From Bacillus benzoevorans (GTDB lineage: Bacteria; Bacillota; Bacilli; Bacillales; Cytobacillaceae), in NCBI RefSeq assembly GCF_014207535.1, contig NZ_JACHGK010000002.1:372001-436000 (forward strand): DNA of 64,000 nucleotides, read 5' to 3'. The notes beneath the pieces are model-generated. The model was given only the letters and a program-made list of their open reading frames with translations, ran no database searches and was not told the origin of the DNA. The translations under genes and the position numbers were made by a program. Below, in pieces: positions 8,424 through 16,868 of the stretch (positions within the stretch are counted from its first letter, which is position 1; each line of letters starts with the position of its first letter).

Positions 8424-8555
8424 TGTTGATTTCCGTTCCAGGCACTTCGCTTTCCGCTCATCTACGCCTGAGCCTCCTCGGCACTTCGTGTCTGCGGGGT
8501 CTCGTCTGTCTCGCTGTTCCCGCAGGAGTCTTCGTGCCTTCCACTCCAATCAACA
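8424..8555. repeat. Bacillus-type interspersed repeat with TGTTGATT/AATCAACA ends
   Basis: A 132-bp element begins TGTTGATT (8424-8431) and ends AATCAACA (8548-8555). It contains the CTTTCCGC, GCCTCCTCGGC, TGCGGGGTCTC and CGCAGGAGTC blocks familiar from a common Bacillus intergenic repeat. It is far more GC-rich than its surroundings. It sits between the aldehyde dehydrogenase start and the diiron oxidase stop and creates a false N-terminal extension of the former. Confidence 0.85.
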
Positions 8556-8757
8556 AGGTATTAAATATCAACATCGACCTTTAACACAGCCTTTTACTAA
8601 AATATAATGAAAATAGCAGCCTATAGAAAAAATGGACCGCCACTTTAAATCTCGAATTTTCAAGATTGAACTTGACGGTCAAGAAGAATGGAAGCACTTT
8701 ACTTACCCTTAGTGGAAAGCATCCAAAAGAATGCTCCCCTGCTGAAATATCAACCTA

Positions 8758-9489
8758 TTAATTCGTTTCGATTAAATTACCTAAATCCTTTTCTAGATAT
8801 TCTCTCCACAGTGCATCTGTATAGGAACGTCTCATATCTGCACCAACACGGACAATGTCGATACAACGTTGTTGCAATTCTGGAGTGTTTGCATGTTCAA
8901 GGACAATTTTATAACCGCGTTCTCCATGAATTTCATCTGATACAATGTGTAGATCGAAAAATTCAATCTCTTCATCTGTAAATCCATATTTTTCACGTAA
9001 TACAGGAGTTTGTTTCCGATAAATATCAGGAACCTGAGATTCCAAGCCTACAACTAAGCCCGCTGTGGCAACAACAAAGTTCTCTCTCGCTGCAACAGCA
9101 TAGCACCAGCTTTGCAGTCCTAGAGTAGTCGGCGTCATATTTTTAGGATCCATCACTCTTTCACGAGTGGTTCCACATGCTTCAGCAAAACGAATGAGCA
9201 AATCTGTATGGCGATCCGCGGCGATTTCTTCTTCATACATGTTTTGTAAAATAAAATCTTTCGCAGATTCAAATTCCGGAGTATCTGGAGTATTGTGATA
9301 GATATAAGCTAAGTAATTGGCAAAAGGTCCTACATAATGATAATGATTCTCTGCCCATCGAGCGAAGTGTTTTCTTTCTAGCTTTCCTTCAGCCCAAGCA
9401 AGTGTAAATGGAGCCTTTTGGCTATGATTTCCTTTAATTGCATCCTCTAAAGCTTTACGAAACTCGTCTTTTGATAATAATGTTGTCAT
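8758..9489 (-). CDS. PqqC/CADD-like heme-oxygenase-fold diiron oxidase
   Basis: A 243-residue all-helical protein of the TenA/PqqC/CADD superfamily. The full metal-ligand pattern of heme-oxygenase-like diiron oxidases can be read: E87 and H94 (EEEIAADRH), E150 (VVGLESQ), and H181, D185, H188 (HIVSDEIH). The spacing is almost that of chlamydial CADD. Such enzymes use O2 and two electrons for C-N, C-C or C-H oxidation (UndA, SznF, BesC, CADD). PqqC itself is cofactor-free, so the diiron assignment separates this protein from PQQ synthesis. Two GTATACC palindromes lie upstream, and ferredoxin genes in the same locus could supply electrons. It is probably the key enzyme of an unknown pathway. Confidence 0.82.
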   Translation of the reverse strand: MTTLLSKDEFRKALEDAIKGNHSQKAPFTLAWAEGKLERKHFARWAENHYHYVGPFANYLAYIYHNTPDTPEFESAKDFILQNMYEEEIAADRHTDLLIRFAEACGTTRERVMDPKNMTPTTLGLQSWCYAVAARENFVVATAGLVVGLESQVPDIYRKQTPVLREKYGFTDEEIEFFDLHIVSDEIHGERGYKIVLEHANTPELQQRCIDIVRVGADMRRSYTDALWREYLEKDLGNLIETN

Positions 9490-9543
9490 GGTTCAATTCC
9501 TCCTCTGATTTTGGGTTAGATTATTTCCAAAATGACATTTAGT

Positions 9544-9559
9544 ATTTTGTATACCAATA
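9544..9559. promoter_or_regulatory. GTATACC-type operator, diiron oxidase promoter (proximal)
   Basis: Core GTATAC 9549-9554 in TATTTTGTATACCAATA, about 60 bases upstream of the diiron oxidase start. Confidence 0.6.
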
Positions 9560-9639
9560 TTGCTTAAAAAAATAAAAGGTTACGACTCCTATCATTGTGG
9601 CAATAGTGTAAATTCGTCAATCTTTATCTTTTATTTTGT

Positions 9640-9655
9640 ATTTGGTATACCGTTA
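9640..9655. promoter_or_regulatory. GTATACC-type operator, diiron oxidase promoter (distal)
   Basis: Core GTATAC 9645-9650 in ATTTGGTATACCGTTAA, a full GGTATACC palindrome 96 bases from the proximal site. Paired sites suggest looping or cooperative repression. Confidence 0.6.
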
Positions 9656-9739
9656 AATATATACTAAATGATTTTTTTTGATTTGTAAACAATATTTTTA
9701 TAATTTTCTGAATAATTAATTACTTTTTATAAGACTTCT

Positions 9740-10510
9740 TTAACGCAGCGTATCCACTTTTAATTGCAATAGTTGATACAGCTCTTTTGATAGATTTTCA
9801 ATTGCTTCTTCCACAATTTGTTCCCCTATTTCCCAGCTTGCTTTTGTTGCATCTCCAATACAGCCATTTTCCGTCATTTCTTCATAAGCATAAAAACCTT
9901 GAATGGCGTTTCCTGGTCGAAGCTGCTTCCATCTTCCATTTTCTTTAATCTTTCCTTTTTCAATTTTATCAAGCCTTACGAGTTCAGGCGCTAAAAATAA
10001 GGCTTCTGAAACTTCACGTTCACAGCTATGCCCAAATAAAGGTGAGGTGACAAACCTCTTAAGCGATTTTTTTGCTGAAGCCGTTGTTTTTGCATAGTAA
10101 ACCTCAACATCCAACTCTTTTTTAAGCATCAATGATGCTACATTTAGAGTTGATTGATTGCCGCCATGGGAATTTAATAATAAAAATTTATTTATTCCAT
10201 GTTGTTTTAAAGAAGAGATGATATCTTTTATAATCGCAATCAAAGTGGATGGCTGTAAGGCAATGGTGCCCGGAAAACTTAAATGATGTTCAGAAACCCC
10301 CATATTGATGACTGGAGTTACAAGCGCATAAGGAAACATTCTCTGACTAAGTTTTTTCGCCATTTTTTCTGCCAGTACCGCATCACAACTTTCTGCCATA
10401 TGGGGACCATGCTGTTCATGAGCACCTACGGGAATGATGGCAAACTTTACCGTTTTTAACGATTCTTCTACTTCTGGCCAAGTCATGGCTGTTAAATCAT
10501 AACAATCCAT
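9740..10510 (-). CDS. Creatininase-family amidohydrolase
   Basis: A 256-residue creatininase-fold protein. The metal-site motifs are present: IIPVGAHEQHGPHM near the N-terminus (Glu and His ligands), an SCDAVLAEKMA segment (Asp), LLLNSHGGNQ (His) and FGHSCEREVSEALF (Glu). The family covers creatinine amidohydrolase, FAPy deformylase (ArfB) and the mycofactocin peptidase MftE. ATG 10510 follows AGGTGATAAAA. The gene is 250 bases upstream of the diiron oxidase and has a GTATACC palindrome in its own promoter. Hydrolysis of a cyclic or acyclic amide in the same pathway is likely; the substrate is unknown. Confidence 0.85.
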   Translation of the reverse strand: MDCYDLTAMTWPEVEESLKTVKFAIIPVGAHEQHGPHMAESCDAVLAEKMAKKLSQRMFPYALVTPVINMGVSEHHLSFPGTIALQPSTLIAIIKDIISSLKQHGINKFLLLNSHGGNQSTLNVASLMLKKELDVEVYYAKTTASAKKSLKRFVTSPLFGHSCEREVSEALFLAPELVRLDKIEKGKIKENGRWKQLRPGNAIQGFYAYEEMTENGCIGDATKASWEIGEQIVEEAIENLSKELYQLLQLKVDTLR

Positions 10511-10602
10511 TTTTATCACCTGCTTAATTTATTTTTATCCGTATTATAGACTAAACTTTCTTCGTTAATAGTTAGTTATTGATCTTCGTAGCTATATTAG
10601 GT

Positions 10603-10618
10603 ATTTTGTATACCGTAA
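10603..10618. promoter_or_regulatory. GTATACC-type operator, creatininase promoter
   Basis: Core GTATAC 10608-10613 in GGTATTTTGTATACCGTAAA, between the creatininase start and the upstream ferredoxin stop. Confidence 0.6.
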
Positions 10619-10640
10619 AAATGTTAAAAAAATTACTTCA

Positions 10641-10970
10641 TTACGCTGTGGTTGACGGTTGTTTCTTTATAGGTTCTATTGAAAGATTTTCTTGTGAAAG
10701 GACAATATCCTGTGTGATGGTCATTTGGCAAGCTAAACGGTAATTTTCTTTCACTTTATCTCCCAGCATCTTTTCTTCCTTCCAGTTAGGCGGTGCCAAT
10801 CCTTCTGCACCTTCAATCACTTGACAAGTACATTTCGTACATCTTCCCATCCCGCAGCCATATTTCAACTTTGGAAATTGACGAATTCCCGCCAGCACTA
10901 CTAAATTTGCATTTTCTTTCACTTCTTGCTCTACAATTGTTCCATCAACATGAAGTTTAACATTTGGCAT
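10641..10970 (-). CDS. 2Fe-2S ferredoxin
   Basis: A 109-residue ferredoxin starting MPNVKLHVDGT after GGGGAG. The cluster cysteines lie in YGCGMGRCTKCTC, with the fourth in RLACQM. It differs clearly from the ferredoxin at 3914-4264 (CGMGRC in place of CGGGTC), so the locus carries two dedicated, non-redundant electron carriers. A ferredoxin reductase is not visible in the window and would have to be supplied elsewhere. It is the first gene of the creatininase, diiron oxidase and aldehyde dehydrogenase series. Confidence 0.88.
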   Translation of the reverse strand: MPNVKLHVDGTIVEQEVKENANLVVLAGIRQFPKLKYGCGMGRCTKCTCQVIEGAEGLAPPNWKEEKMLGDKVKENYRLACQMTITQDIVLSQENLSIEPIKKQPSTTA

Positions 10971-11179
10971 AAAAACTCCCCTTTTCAAATTATTCAATAT
11001 TTTTAGATAATTAACCAAATTATACAAGGTATTTTTTATAAAAGCAAAAAATATTGATGAAAAATAATAGCTCTAATTGTATTTTGAAGTTGCTAGGACA
11101 GGCTGGAAAGATAAATTTTTAAAAATTCAGAAATATAATTGAATATTTTAGCCCTATCATATAAAATATTCAACAAGAA

Positions 11180-11195
11180 GTATGGTATACAATAT
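11180..11195. promoter_or_regulatory. GTATACC-type operator between divergent ferredoxin and 111-residue gene
   Basis: Core GTATAC 11185-11190 in AGTATGGTATACAATATTCC, about 110 bases upstream of the 111-residue gene and about 215 bases upstream of the ferredoxin. Confidence 0.55.
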
Positions 11196-11295
11196 TCCAA
11201 TGGAGGGTGATAGAAAATTAAGTTTAAGATCTATACATTTATCGTTTAGTTGATCCTTGGGTTAAAGAAAAAGAATAGAAAAAGGAGTGTTTTCG

Positions 11296-11631
11296 TTGGA
11301 ACAATATATTGTATTAACAAATAAAAACACATTTCAAACGATACTAAAAAATGACGGTCTAGAACCTATTGAGACCTATCAATTCTACTTTTTCGAACAG
11401 TTAAAAGCCAAATATACCATTGCAAAGGTCATTGGTAATGATTTTAAAATTCAGTTATATGAAGAATATGAAGGCAAAGAATATGTAAATAACATTCATG
11501 TGAAGTTTTTTGAAAAATTTTCTACTGTTGAAGAAGCACGTGAGGAACTATATGAAATTGTTAAAGCCTCTGGTAATAGTGAAGATTCCCAACACTCTAA
11601 ACTCGTAAGAGCTGCAGATATCGCCGTGTAA
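11296..11631 (+). CDS. Conserved-looking protein of unknown function (111 residues)
   Basis: A soluble, acidic protein starting at TTG 11296, which is preceded by AAAGGAGTG; the earlier GTG at 11287 lies inside that site. It has mixed alpha/beta character (EQYIVLTNKNTFQTIL, YTIAKVIGNDFKIQLYEEYEG, VKFFEKFSTVEEAREELYEIV). There is no Cys and no metal motif. It is divergent from the ferredoxin and shares the GTATACC control region, so it probably belongs to the same pathway, perhaps as a small accessory or binding protein. I do not recognise the family. Confidence 0.75.
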   Translation: MEQYIVLTNKNTFQTILKNDGLEPIETYQFYFFEQLKAKYTIAKVIGNDFKIQLYEEYEGKEYVNNIHVKFFEKFSTVEEAREELYEIVKASGNSEDSQHSKLVRAADIAV

Positions 11632-11661
11632 AAAATGTATAGGATATCTGCCCTCTAAATG

Positions 11662-11693
11662 AAAACCGGGGAGGAAGAAATCTCTCCGGTTTT
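11662..11693 (+). terminator. Terminator of the 111-residue gene
   Basis: AAAACCGGGGAG pairs with CTCTCCGGTTTT, followed by T residues, 30 bases after the stop codon. Confidence 0.88.
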
Positions 11694-11726
11694 TGACTTG
11701 TTTATATTCATCTTTGTGTAAAAAAG

Positions 11727-11749
11727 AACCGCCACCAATGGTGACGGTT
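11727..11749 (-). terminator. Terminator of the 28-residue basic peptide gene
   Basis: On the minus strand AACCGTCACC and GGTGGCGGTT form a stem followed by six T residues. The hairpin overlaps the stop codon of the tiny gene at 11748-11834. Confidence 0.85.
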
Positions 11750-11834
11750 AGAAATTTAATATTTTTCTTAATAGAGCAAGTTTTCTTTCAGCTTTTTGAG
11801 CAGCTTTTTTGGAACCAAATAAAAAATGATACAT
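11748..11834 (-). CDS. 28-residue basic amphipathic peptide
   Basis: A tiny gene beginning MYHFLFGSKKAAQKAE and ending LLRKILNF, with a CAGGAGGTAA binding site at good spacing before the ATG and a rho-independent terminator directly on its stop codon. These two signals make it a real transcription unit rather than chance. The peptide has a short hydrophobic head followed by a Lys/Arg-rich helix and could bind membranes. It lies within the GntR-controlled locus, with a GTATACC palindrome (core 11900-11905) about 65 bases upstream. Its function is unknown; a regulatory or membrane-associated peptide is one guess. Confidence 0.6.
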   Translation of the reverse strand: MYHFLFGSKKAAQKAERKLALLRKILNF

Positions 11835-11894
11835 CCCGATTACCTCCTGTTATTCTTTTCTTTTATTGTACTACATTATAGATAAATTTCAAGA

Positions 11895-11910
11895 ATATTG
11901 TATACCAAAT
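11895..11910. promoter_or_regulatory. GTATACC-type operator upstream of the 28-residue basic peptide
   Basis: Core GTATAC 11900-11905 in GAATATTGTATACCAAATACC. It lies between the tiny minus-strand gene and the plus-strand permease. Confidence 0.6.
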
Positions 11911-11966
11911 ACCAAAAATACTTAATAAATGTGACTAGAATTTGAAATATTTAAGAAAAATATTCG

Positions 11967-11982
11967 ATTTGGTATACCATAC
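11967..11982. promoter_or_regulatory. GTATACC-type operator upstream of the plus-strand permease
   Basis: Core GTATAC 11972-11977 in GATTTGGTATACCATACT, 95 bases upstream of the permease start and 72 bases from the previous site. Confidence 0.6.
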
Positions 11983-12071
11983 TAAAGGACCTATATAATG
12001 ACATTTAGTATCCCGCACTTCAATTTCAATGATACTGAATGCTAAACTGAACGAGAGATTTGGGTGATGTT

Positions 12072-13460
12072 ATGTTAAAATACTTGTTTTTATCCGTTAT
12101 TTTTTTGTTTTTACTATCCACTTTGCTGCCCCTGCCTGATATTGGACTGCTTATATCTATTCTTTGTCTGATGACTATCCTATGTACATTTTGGACGGCA
12201 AAAAGATTTGTCAGGATATTAGGAAGTACTTTTCTCATTTTCGGGTTTGTATTACTTTGGTCAAGCCAGGCAGATTGGCATCAATATTTATTCTCATTTG
12301 GTCCAATGCTTGATTTGCTTACACTCTTTACATTAGTACCGATTTTAGGGATCCCTATTAAAATTGGCGGTTATAGCAGCAGTATCAACACGATTATTCA
12401 AAAAAAGGTAAAAACTTCAGGACACTTATATATCCTGACATCAGGAATTTCCTATTTTTTCAGTATCTTTATGAACTTAGCTACTTTACCCATGACTTAC
12501 TATTCAATAAGCCCCCTGCTGAAAGGGTTTCCTGTTAAACATGAAAATCGCTTTATGAGCCGGGCTATTACTAGAGGATTTGCCATGCCATTAATATGGG
12601 CTCCTGTTACCCCGATCGTAGGAATCGTCATTGCCATGACCGGTGTCAGCTGGGTATCTATTCTTCCCTACGTTATCCCGCTGAGTGTTTTAGGAATCGT
12701 TTTGGATTGGTACATCGGATCAAGAAAATCATCTAAAAGGATGAATCCAATGGATTATTTATCCGCAAACGAAATGGCTGCAACGGCGGAAAATATGAAC
12801 AATTATGTTAATCGTCCGGCAAGGGTGCTTCAAATATTACTGGCTATTATCATTTTCATTGTCCTCATTTCCATTGCTGAAGCTCAGTTTACTTACTCTT
12901 TTTTGATTCTTGTATCATTAATGGTTATTCCTTTTTCCTTTATTTGGTCCATTCTTTTAAAAAAAGGAAGAGAATTCATTATACAGTTGCTAGATCATTT
13001 TCAGTCCTACACAGTGAGTATGAAAGACCAATTTTTTATTTATCTTTCTGCAGGTTTTTTTATTTCCACTATTAAGGGATCTCATACAGACGAGTTATTG
13101 AATGGCTGGATTATCGGTGTTATAAATGTGGTGGGAATGGAGGTCTTTTTAATCCTTTTACCATTAATCCCCTTAGGATTCGCTTTTTTAGGACTTCATC
13201 CTGCTGTTTCCCTATCCTTAATGGCAGGTGCATTAAATCCAAGTGCAATCGGTATTTCACCTCAAATTTTGACTGTAGCGATGTTAGCAGGAGCTGTATC
13301 ATCATTCTTAGTCGGACCTTATAATGCAACCCTTGGTCTCATGTCAAATATGATTAAAGAAAGCTCCTATAAAGTTTCCAACTGGAATCTTTCTTTTACG
13401 GCCCTTTATATAGGATTCGTCATGGTGTATCTGTTTATTTTGGTAAGGTTAATAGCCTGA
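12072..13460 (+). CDS. Polytopic membrane permease, family uncertain
   Basis: A 462-residue protein with about 11-12 hydrophobic segments and few charged residues in them. ATG 12072 follows GGGTGAT; the frame also reaches TTG 12060. Segments such as GFAMPLIWAPVTPIVGIVIAMTGVSW and LHPAVSLSLMAGALNPSAIG resemble the re-entrant, proline-rich signatures of ion-transporter-superfamily carriers (DASS, CitMHS, TRAP-DctM groups). Two GTATACC palindromes in front tie it to the catabolic locus, so it is probably an uptake permease for the substrate or an intermediate. The substrate cannot be read from sequence. Confidence 0.75.
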   Translation: MLKYLFLSVIFLFLLSTLLPLPDIGLLISILCLMTILCTFWTAKRFVRILGSTFLIFGFVLLWSSQADWHQYLFSFGPMLDLLTLFTLVPILGIPIKIGGYSSSINTIIQKKVKTSGHLYILTSGISYFFSIFMNLATLPMTYYSISPLLKGFPVKHENRFMSRAITRGFAMPLIWAPVTPIVGIVIAMTGVSWVSILPYVIPLSVLGIVLDWYIGSRKSSKRMNPMDYLSANEMAATAENMNNYVNRPARVLQILLAIIIFIVLISIAEAQFTYSFLILVSLMVIPFSFIWSILLKKGREFIIQLLDHFQSYTVSMKDQFFIYLSAGFFISTIKGSHTDELLNGWIIGVINVVGMEVFLILLPLIPLGFAFLGLHPAVSLSLMAGALNPSAIGISPQILTVAMLAGAVSSFLVGPYNATLGLMSNMIKESSYKVSNWNLSFTALYIGFVMVYLFILVRLIA

Positions 13461-13462
13461 CT

Positions 13463-13757
13463 TCTCCACGGGGCAAGCCCGCGTGGGTTCAAAATACCGT
13501 TTCTCTCTATCGTACACGAAGCTCCACTCCTAAGATTCTAGGAGGGGAAACTCGCTTTGGAACACATCGATGAAGCTGATGTGGTTCATTCCTTACGTCC
13601 TGAACGGAGCACTAGCGGAAGGGTTTGAACCCGACGTACAAGCAGCCCACTGACCACATTAGCGTACGTCTTCTTGTTTTTCAACAAAGGAAGCAAAGTC
13701 ACACTCCCTATTATTTATCATTTACTATATGGATTAACACAGTATTGTTATTTCATA
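13463..13757 (-). ncRNA. Candidate omega RNA / right-end RNA of the IS605 element
   Basis: The 290 bases between the tnpB stop and the right-end palindrome contain several hairpins, including CACATCGATGAAGCTGATGTG near 13563 and the terminal GGGC/GCCC stem. In IS200/IS605 elements this position encodes the guide RNA of TnpB, whose guide is the DNA just past the right end. Here that guide would match the last bases of the permease gene. The assignment rests on position and structure only. Confidence 0.4.
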
Positions 13758-15484
13758 TTATAAGATTTTTATTCCACTATTTAAGATAAACTTTCGGTTC
13801 TCTTTTATTTCTTGAACGCATAATTGATGTTTTTTATAAAAGTTTTCAAAGTGCTTTAAACACCGATCCCTATCGGGCTTTTGCAAATCCTTTTTTGAGG
13901 AAAATAATAGAAACGCTGAATAGATGTCACGTTGAATTTTTCTTCCGTCAGGCAGCGTATGCCACCTCTTTGATAGCTGTTTTTTATTTGTATCGTCTAA
14001 TACATGGTCGTATTGCGACGCTTTGTACGACCATGTATTAACTTCATAAACCGTTCCTCCGGTCATGGCGAATCGATACTTTACTTGATTGATAAAATAC
14101 CCTGGGCACCTTTTGCCGATACTTTTGCCAAATCTTTTTCGGCGATTGAATTTTCCTGTTTTTTCATTTTTGGTTATTTCCTTTGCCTTTCTTTGAAGAG
14201 CTTTTATGTTCATCGTTTCAATGATGAATTGATCTCCTAATGTACGCAATCGATTAATATCTTCATTGTGTGCATACTTTCTACTAAGAGCTGCTTTTCG
14301 GTGTAAGTTTGTTAGTTTTCCCTTTGCCTTTTGGTATCGTTTGGAATAGACCCATTGTTTCCTGCCTTTTTTAATGGTTCCATCAGAGTTGTAGTTTTGG
14401 GGATTGGTTGATTTCTGGAACGAGCTAAATATCTCTGGATGAGATAGATTACACGCTCATAATAAAATGTATTTTTTGATCTTTCGGCTAAATTAAATAG
14501 ATCAACATCGTTTTGACTCACGACTGCAAGTGTCTGTGTGCCGATGTCACCACCGATTTTGCCCATACCATAAGAATGGCGGAAGGTACCATCCTTTTTC
14601 CTTTTAACGACTGGAAGACCTTCTAAAACCATTTGAACAAAAAAACGAAGCTTCCCACGGATCTCTTTCAGCACAATCCGATTGTTTCGAATGCGGTAAG
14701 TTGGCACAATCGCTTTCCCCGCTAAATACCTCTCCACATTTTCTTTATCAATAGAAGGACCATTTTTCATGTAATGGACTACATGGCTCAATGTTTCGTT
14801 TACAAATAAGTCTTCTTCTTTTATCACTAATGGGAAACTCATTCCATTATGTGCAAGATAAAATGTACCTTCGTTCGAATTGTGTTTTAAAATGACGCAT
14901 CGCTCTGCTTGTTTACCTTGTATTGGAACAAACTCTCCTCGTTTATAAAATCGAGGTTTCTTTGCATCTCCGAATATCATTCTATCCATCGACTTCCAAG
15001 CCATTTCGCAAATACTCCATACCGTAACAGCATCTGGCCATTTATACTTCCTTGTTCGAAGGAATGCCCCATAATTTCTGGCATACTCAAATGTAATATT
15101 ATTTTTTTCGCGGATTTCTTCAAACTTTTTGGTTAAATCTTTCTTTTCCTTCTCAAGAATTTCCTTTTCTTTATCGTCTTTTGATTTATTAATTGTATTC
15201 AAAATGAGCCTGTATGTTTTTAAGACATTTTTAAATTCTTTTGTACGGATCATTTGTGAGTAATTTTTATAAAGTTGACCTAATACTGTGTTTCTTATTA
15301 CTCTTAGTTGTTCATTTATTCGAATCAATCTCCATTGTTGGAAGGGTAATACTTTTATTTCAATTTCCATTGTGTGCAACGGAGTATGATGCTCCCTGAC
15401 TTTCTTTAATTCTTTCGCAAACTCAGAAGGTGAATTCTTTTTACGAATTTTCACGTTTTGAATTATAGTCGTCAATCGAATCAT
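13758..15484 (-). pseudogene. tnpB: tnpB, RNA-guided nuclease, frameshifted
   Basis: Two frames, 14312-15484 and 13758-14249, together make one TnpB. The first ends with the RuvC-I motif GKIGGDIGTQTLAVVS and then loses frame near 14385-14395 in a CCCCAAAAC stretch. Adding one A restores NPKNYNSDGTIKKG and joins the second frame, which carries the RuvC-II Glu (FIIETMNIKAL) and the RuvC-III Asp (KIQRDIYSAFL). The zinc-finger CxxC pairs of typical TnpB are absent (KRWHTLPDG instead), as in a known Firmicute clade. It is probably inactive because of the frameshift. Confidence 0.82.
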
Positions 15485-15499
15485 CCTCCTTCGTATGAA

Positions 15500-15915
15500 T
15501 CAATCTTTCTGCTTTTGTTTTTGTATGTATTTTCGAACGGCTTCTTCGCTTACGTTCGCTACTGAACGAACAAAATATCCCTTGCCCCATAATGAACCTG
15601 AACGATTATAAAATGCTTTTAACTTCGGGAACCTTTTAAATAGCTCTTTCGCCGATATGCTTTTAAGCGTACGGACTACGTCCGTTGGTGCTACCGTAGG
15701 TTTTGTAGATAAAATAGATGTATATGATCTGGCATGAACTCCATCTCTTTTATTTCATGTCCGTAATTTTCTCCGATATTCAGAAGTACCTGTTTTAGTT
15801 CAAGCTCTATCCTTCCATTAAGAACGTTGAATCTGAATTTATATTTGTTCATATTCCACCAAAATTTGCGTTCGTTTCTGCTTGTTATTGTATATATTTT
15901 ACCACTAAAGAACAT
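15500..15915 (-). pseudogene. tnpA: tnpA, Y1 transposase, frameshifted
   Basis: The frame from 15915 carries the HUH motif in EFMPDHIHLF, then stops early at about 15691. Allowing one missing base after HLF restores STKPTVAPTDVVRTLKSI, SLWGKGYFVRSV and the catalytic-Tyr helix SEEAVRKYIQKQ, ending at 15500. The N-terminal 20 residues also look degraded. It lies just upstream of tnpB with the left-end palindrome beyond it. A single missing base, together with the tnpB shift, points to an inactive copy. Confidence 0.8.
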
Positions 15916-16060
15916 ATGTTTGCGATATTTATTTTATACACATCACACATCCTAAAAGAGTCACTCAAATAGGGCAGCCTTTAGGCTACCCTTAAGTGAA
16001 GCACTTACATCCACGGGGCAAGCCCACGTGGTTTTACGTGCTAATTCTATAACATAGTAG

Positions 16061-16084
16061 AAACCGGAGGATTTCCTCCGGTTT
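16061..16084. terminator. Terminator after the NAD(P)-binding dehydrogenase
   Basis: AAACCGGAGG (16061-16070) pairs with CCTCCGGTTT (16075-16084), 20 bases past the stop codon. Confidence 0.8.
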
Positions 16085-16103
16085 TCCCATGGCTTATTAT
16101 ACG

Positions 16104-16808
16104 TTAATAACCAAACCCATCGACATTCATTTGAATGTCTTTTGCGATTTCCTTTGCAAAGTCCCCTAAATTCCCTTCACAATAGGAACGTATCACCTCT
16201 GGGGCAATTGAGATCAATGCTTTTTGGGCATACTCCAAGGGAAATTTTCTTTTTACAAATTCAGATTTAAGCTCAATTGCTGCTTTTACTGCATAATGGG
16301 TTGCTAATCTATTAACTTGAATTAAAGTTTCTTCACTATCTATTATTATTTGTCCTAAAGGATGAAACAGTTCTTCTATTTGCTTTGGTAAGTTGGACTC
16401 CGTAATGAATAGTCCATTGCCATGCTCCAATAAATCTCTCGCATGACCCATATATTTTACTCCGACAGAATTTAACAATGGAAACTTATTCTTAATTTCA
16501 ATCGTATTTAGCGCAGTTGCCATATTAATAATGTAAGTTTTCGCTAGTAGATTATTCTTTGCTGTTAAATCGGTAATAAATGGGATAACATCCGTAGCTG
16601 GTAGAGCTAATATTAAAACATCTATTTCCCCAAGTTCATGTTCTGATATATAATGGCCGTTTGGAAATCGTTGAATAAACTGCTCTGCTTTTGATTTTAT
16701 CGGATGATAAACACCTATTAACTTATTATGATTAAACCAATTTTGCATCATCGCAGTACCTAATTTTCCAATCCCAACTAATCCGACATTTTTTCCATTA
16801 TGATTCAT
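16104..16808 (-). CDS. NAD(P)-binding dehydrogenase, pyrroline-5-carboxylate-reductase-like
   Basis: A 234-residue protein starting MNHNGKNVGLVGIGKLGTAM, a Rossmann GxGxxG near the N-terminus. DVLILALPATDVIPFI and a helical C-terminal half (ATHYAVKAAIELKSEF) place it with ProC/F420-dependent-reductase-like imine or oxidoacid reductases. ATG 16808 follows GAGGAG at about 8 bases; the frame is open five codons further. It is separated from the upstream permease by a GTATACC site and a terminator. It probably reduces an imine or keto intermediate of the same pathway, which would fit with RidA nearby. The substrate is inferred. Confidence 0.78.
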   Translation of the reverse strand: MNHNGKNVGLVGIGKLGTAMMQNWFNHNKLIGVYHPIKSKAEQFIQRFPNGHYISEHELGEIDVLILALPATDVIPFITDLTAKNNLLAKTYIINMATALNTIEIKNKFPLLNSVGVKYMGHARDLLEHGNGLFITESNLPKQIEELFHPLGQIIIDSEETLIQVNRLATHYAVKAAIELKSEFVKRKFPLEYAQKALISIAPEVIRSYCEGNLGDFAKEIAKDIQMNVDGFGY

Positions 16809-16868
16809 CCATACTCTCCTCAAAAAACATGATTAGTTTGCCGTTAACAAAGCCTTTGTAAAAAAACG

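Larger units (their letters stand above)
13463..16040 (-). mobile_element. Decayed IS200/IS605-family element
   Basis: The element has matching palindromic ends: CCACGGGGCAAGCCCGCGTGG near 13467 and CCACGGGGCAAGCCCACGTGG near 16010. Both fold as CCACG-GGGC/GCCC-CGTGG hairpins, the substrate type of Y1 transposases. Between them lie tnpA and tnpB in the usual order on the minus strand, each with a single-base frameshift. The right end abuts the permease stop codon, so no gene is broken. Exact cleavage sites are uncertain by several bases. Confidence 0.82.

Noticed and set aside
8381..8461. N-terminal extension of the aldehyde dehydrogenase
   Set aside because: The 27 extra codons run into repeat DNA; GTG 8380 has a proper ribosome binding site and gives the usual family length.
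14380..14400. Programmed -1 frameshift in tnpB at CCCCAAAAC
   Set aside because: The in-frame codons do not form an X XXY YYZ slippery heptamer, and tnpA is also broken, so a simple mutation is more likely.
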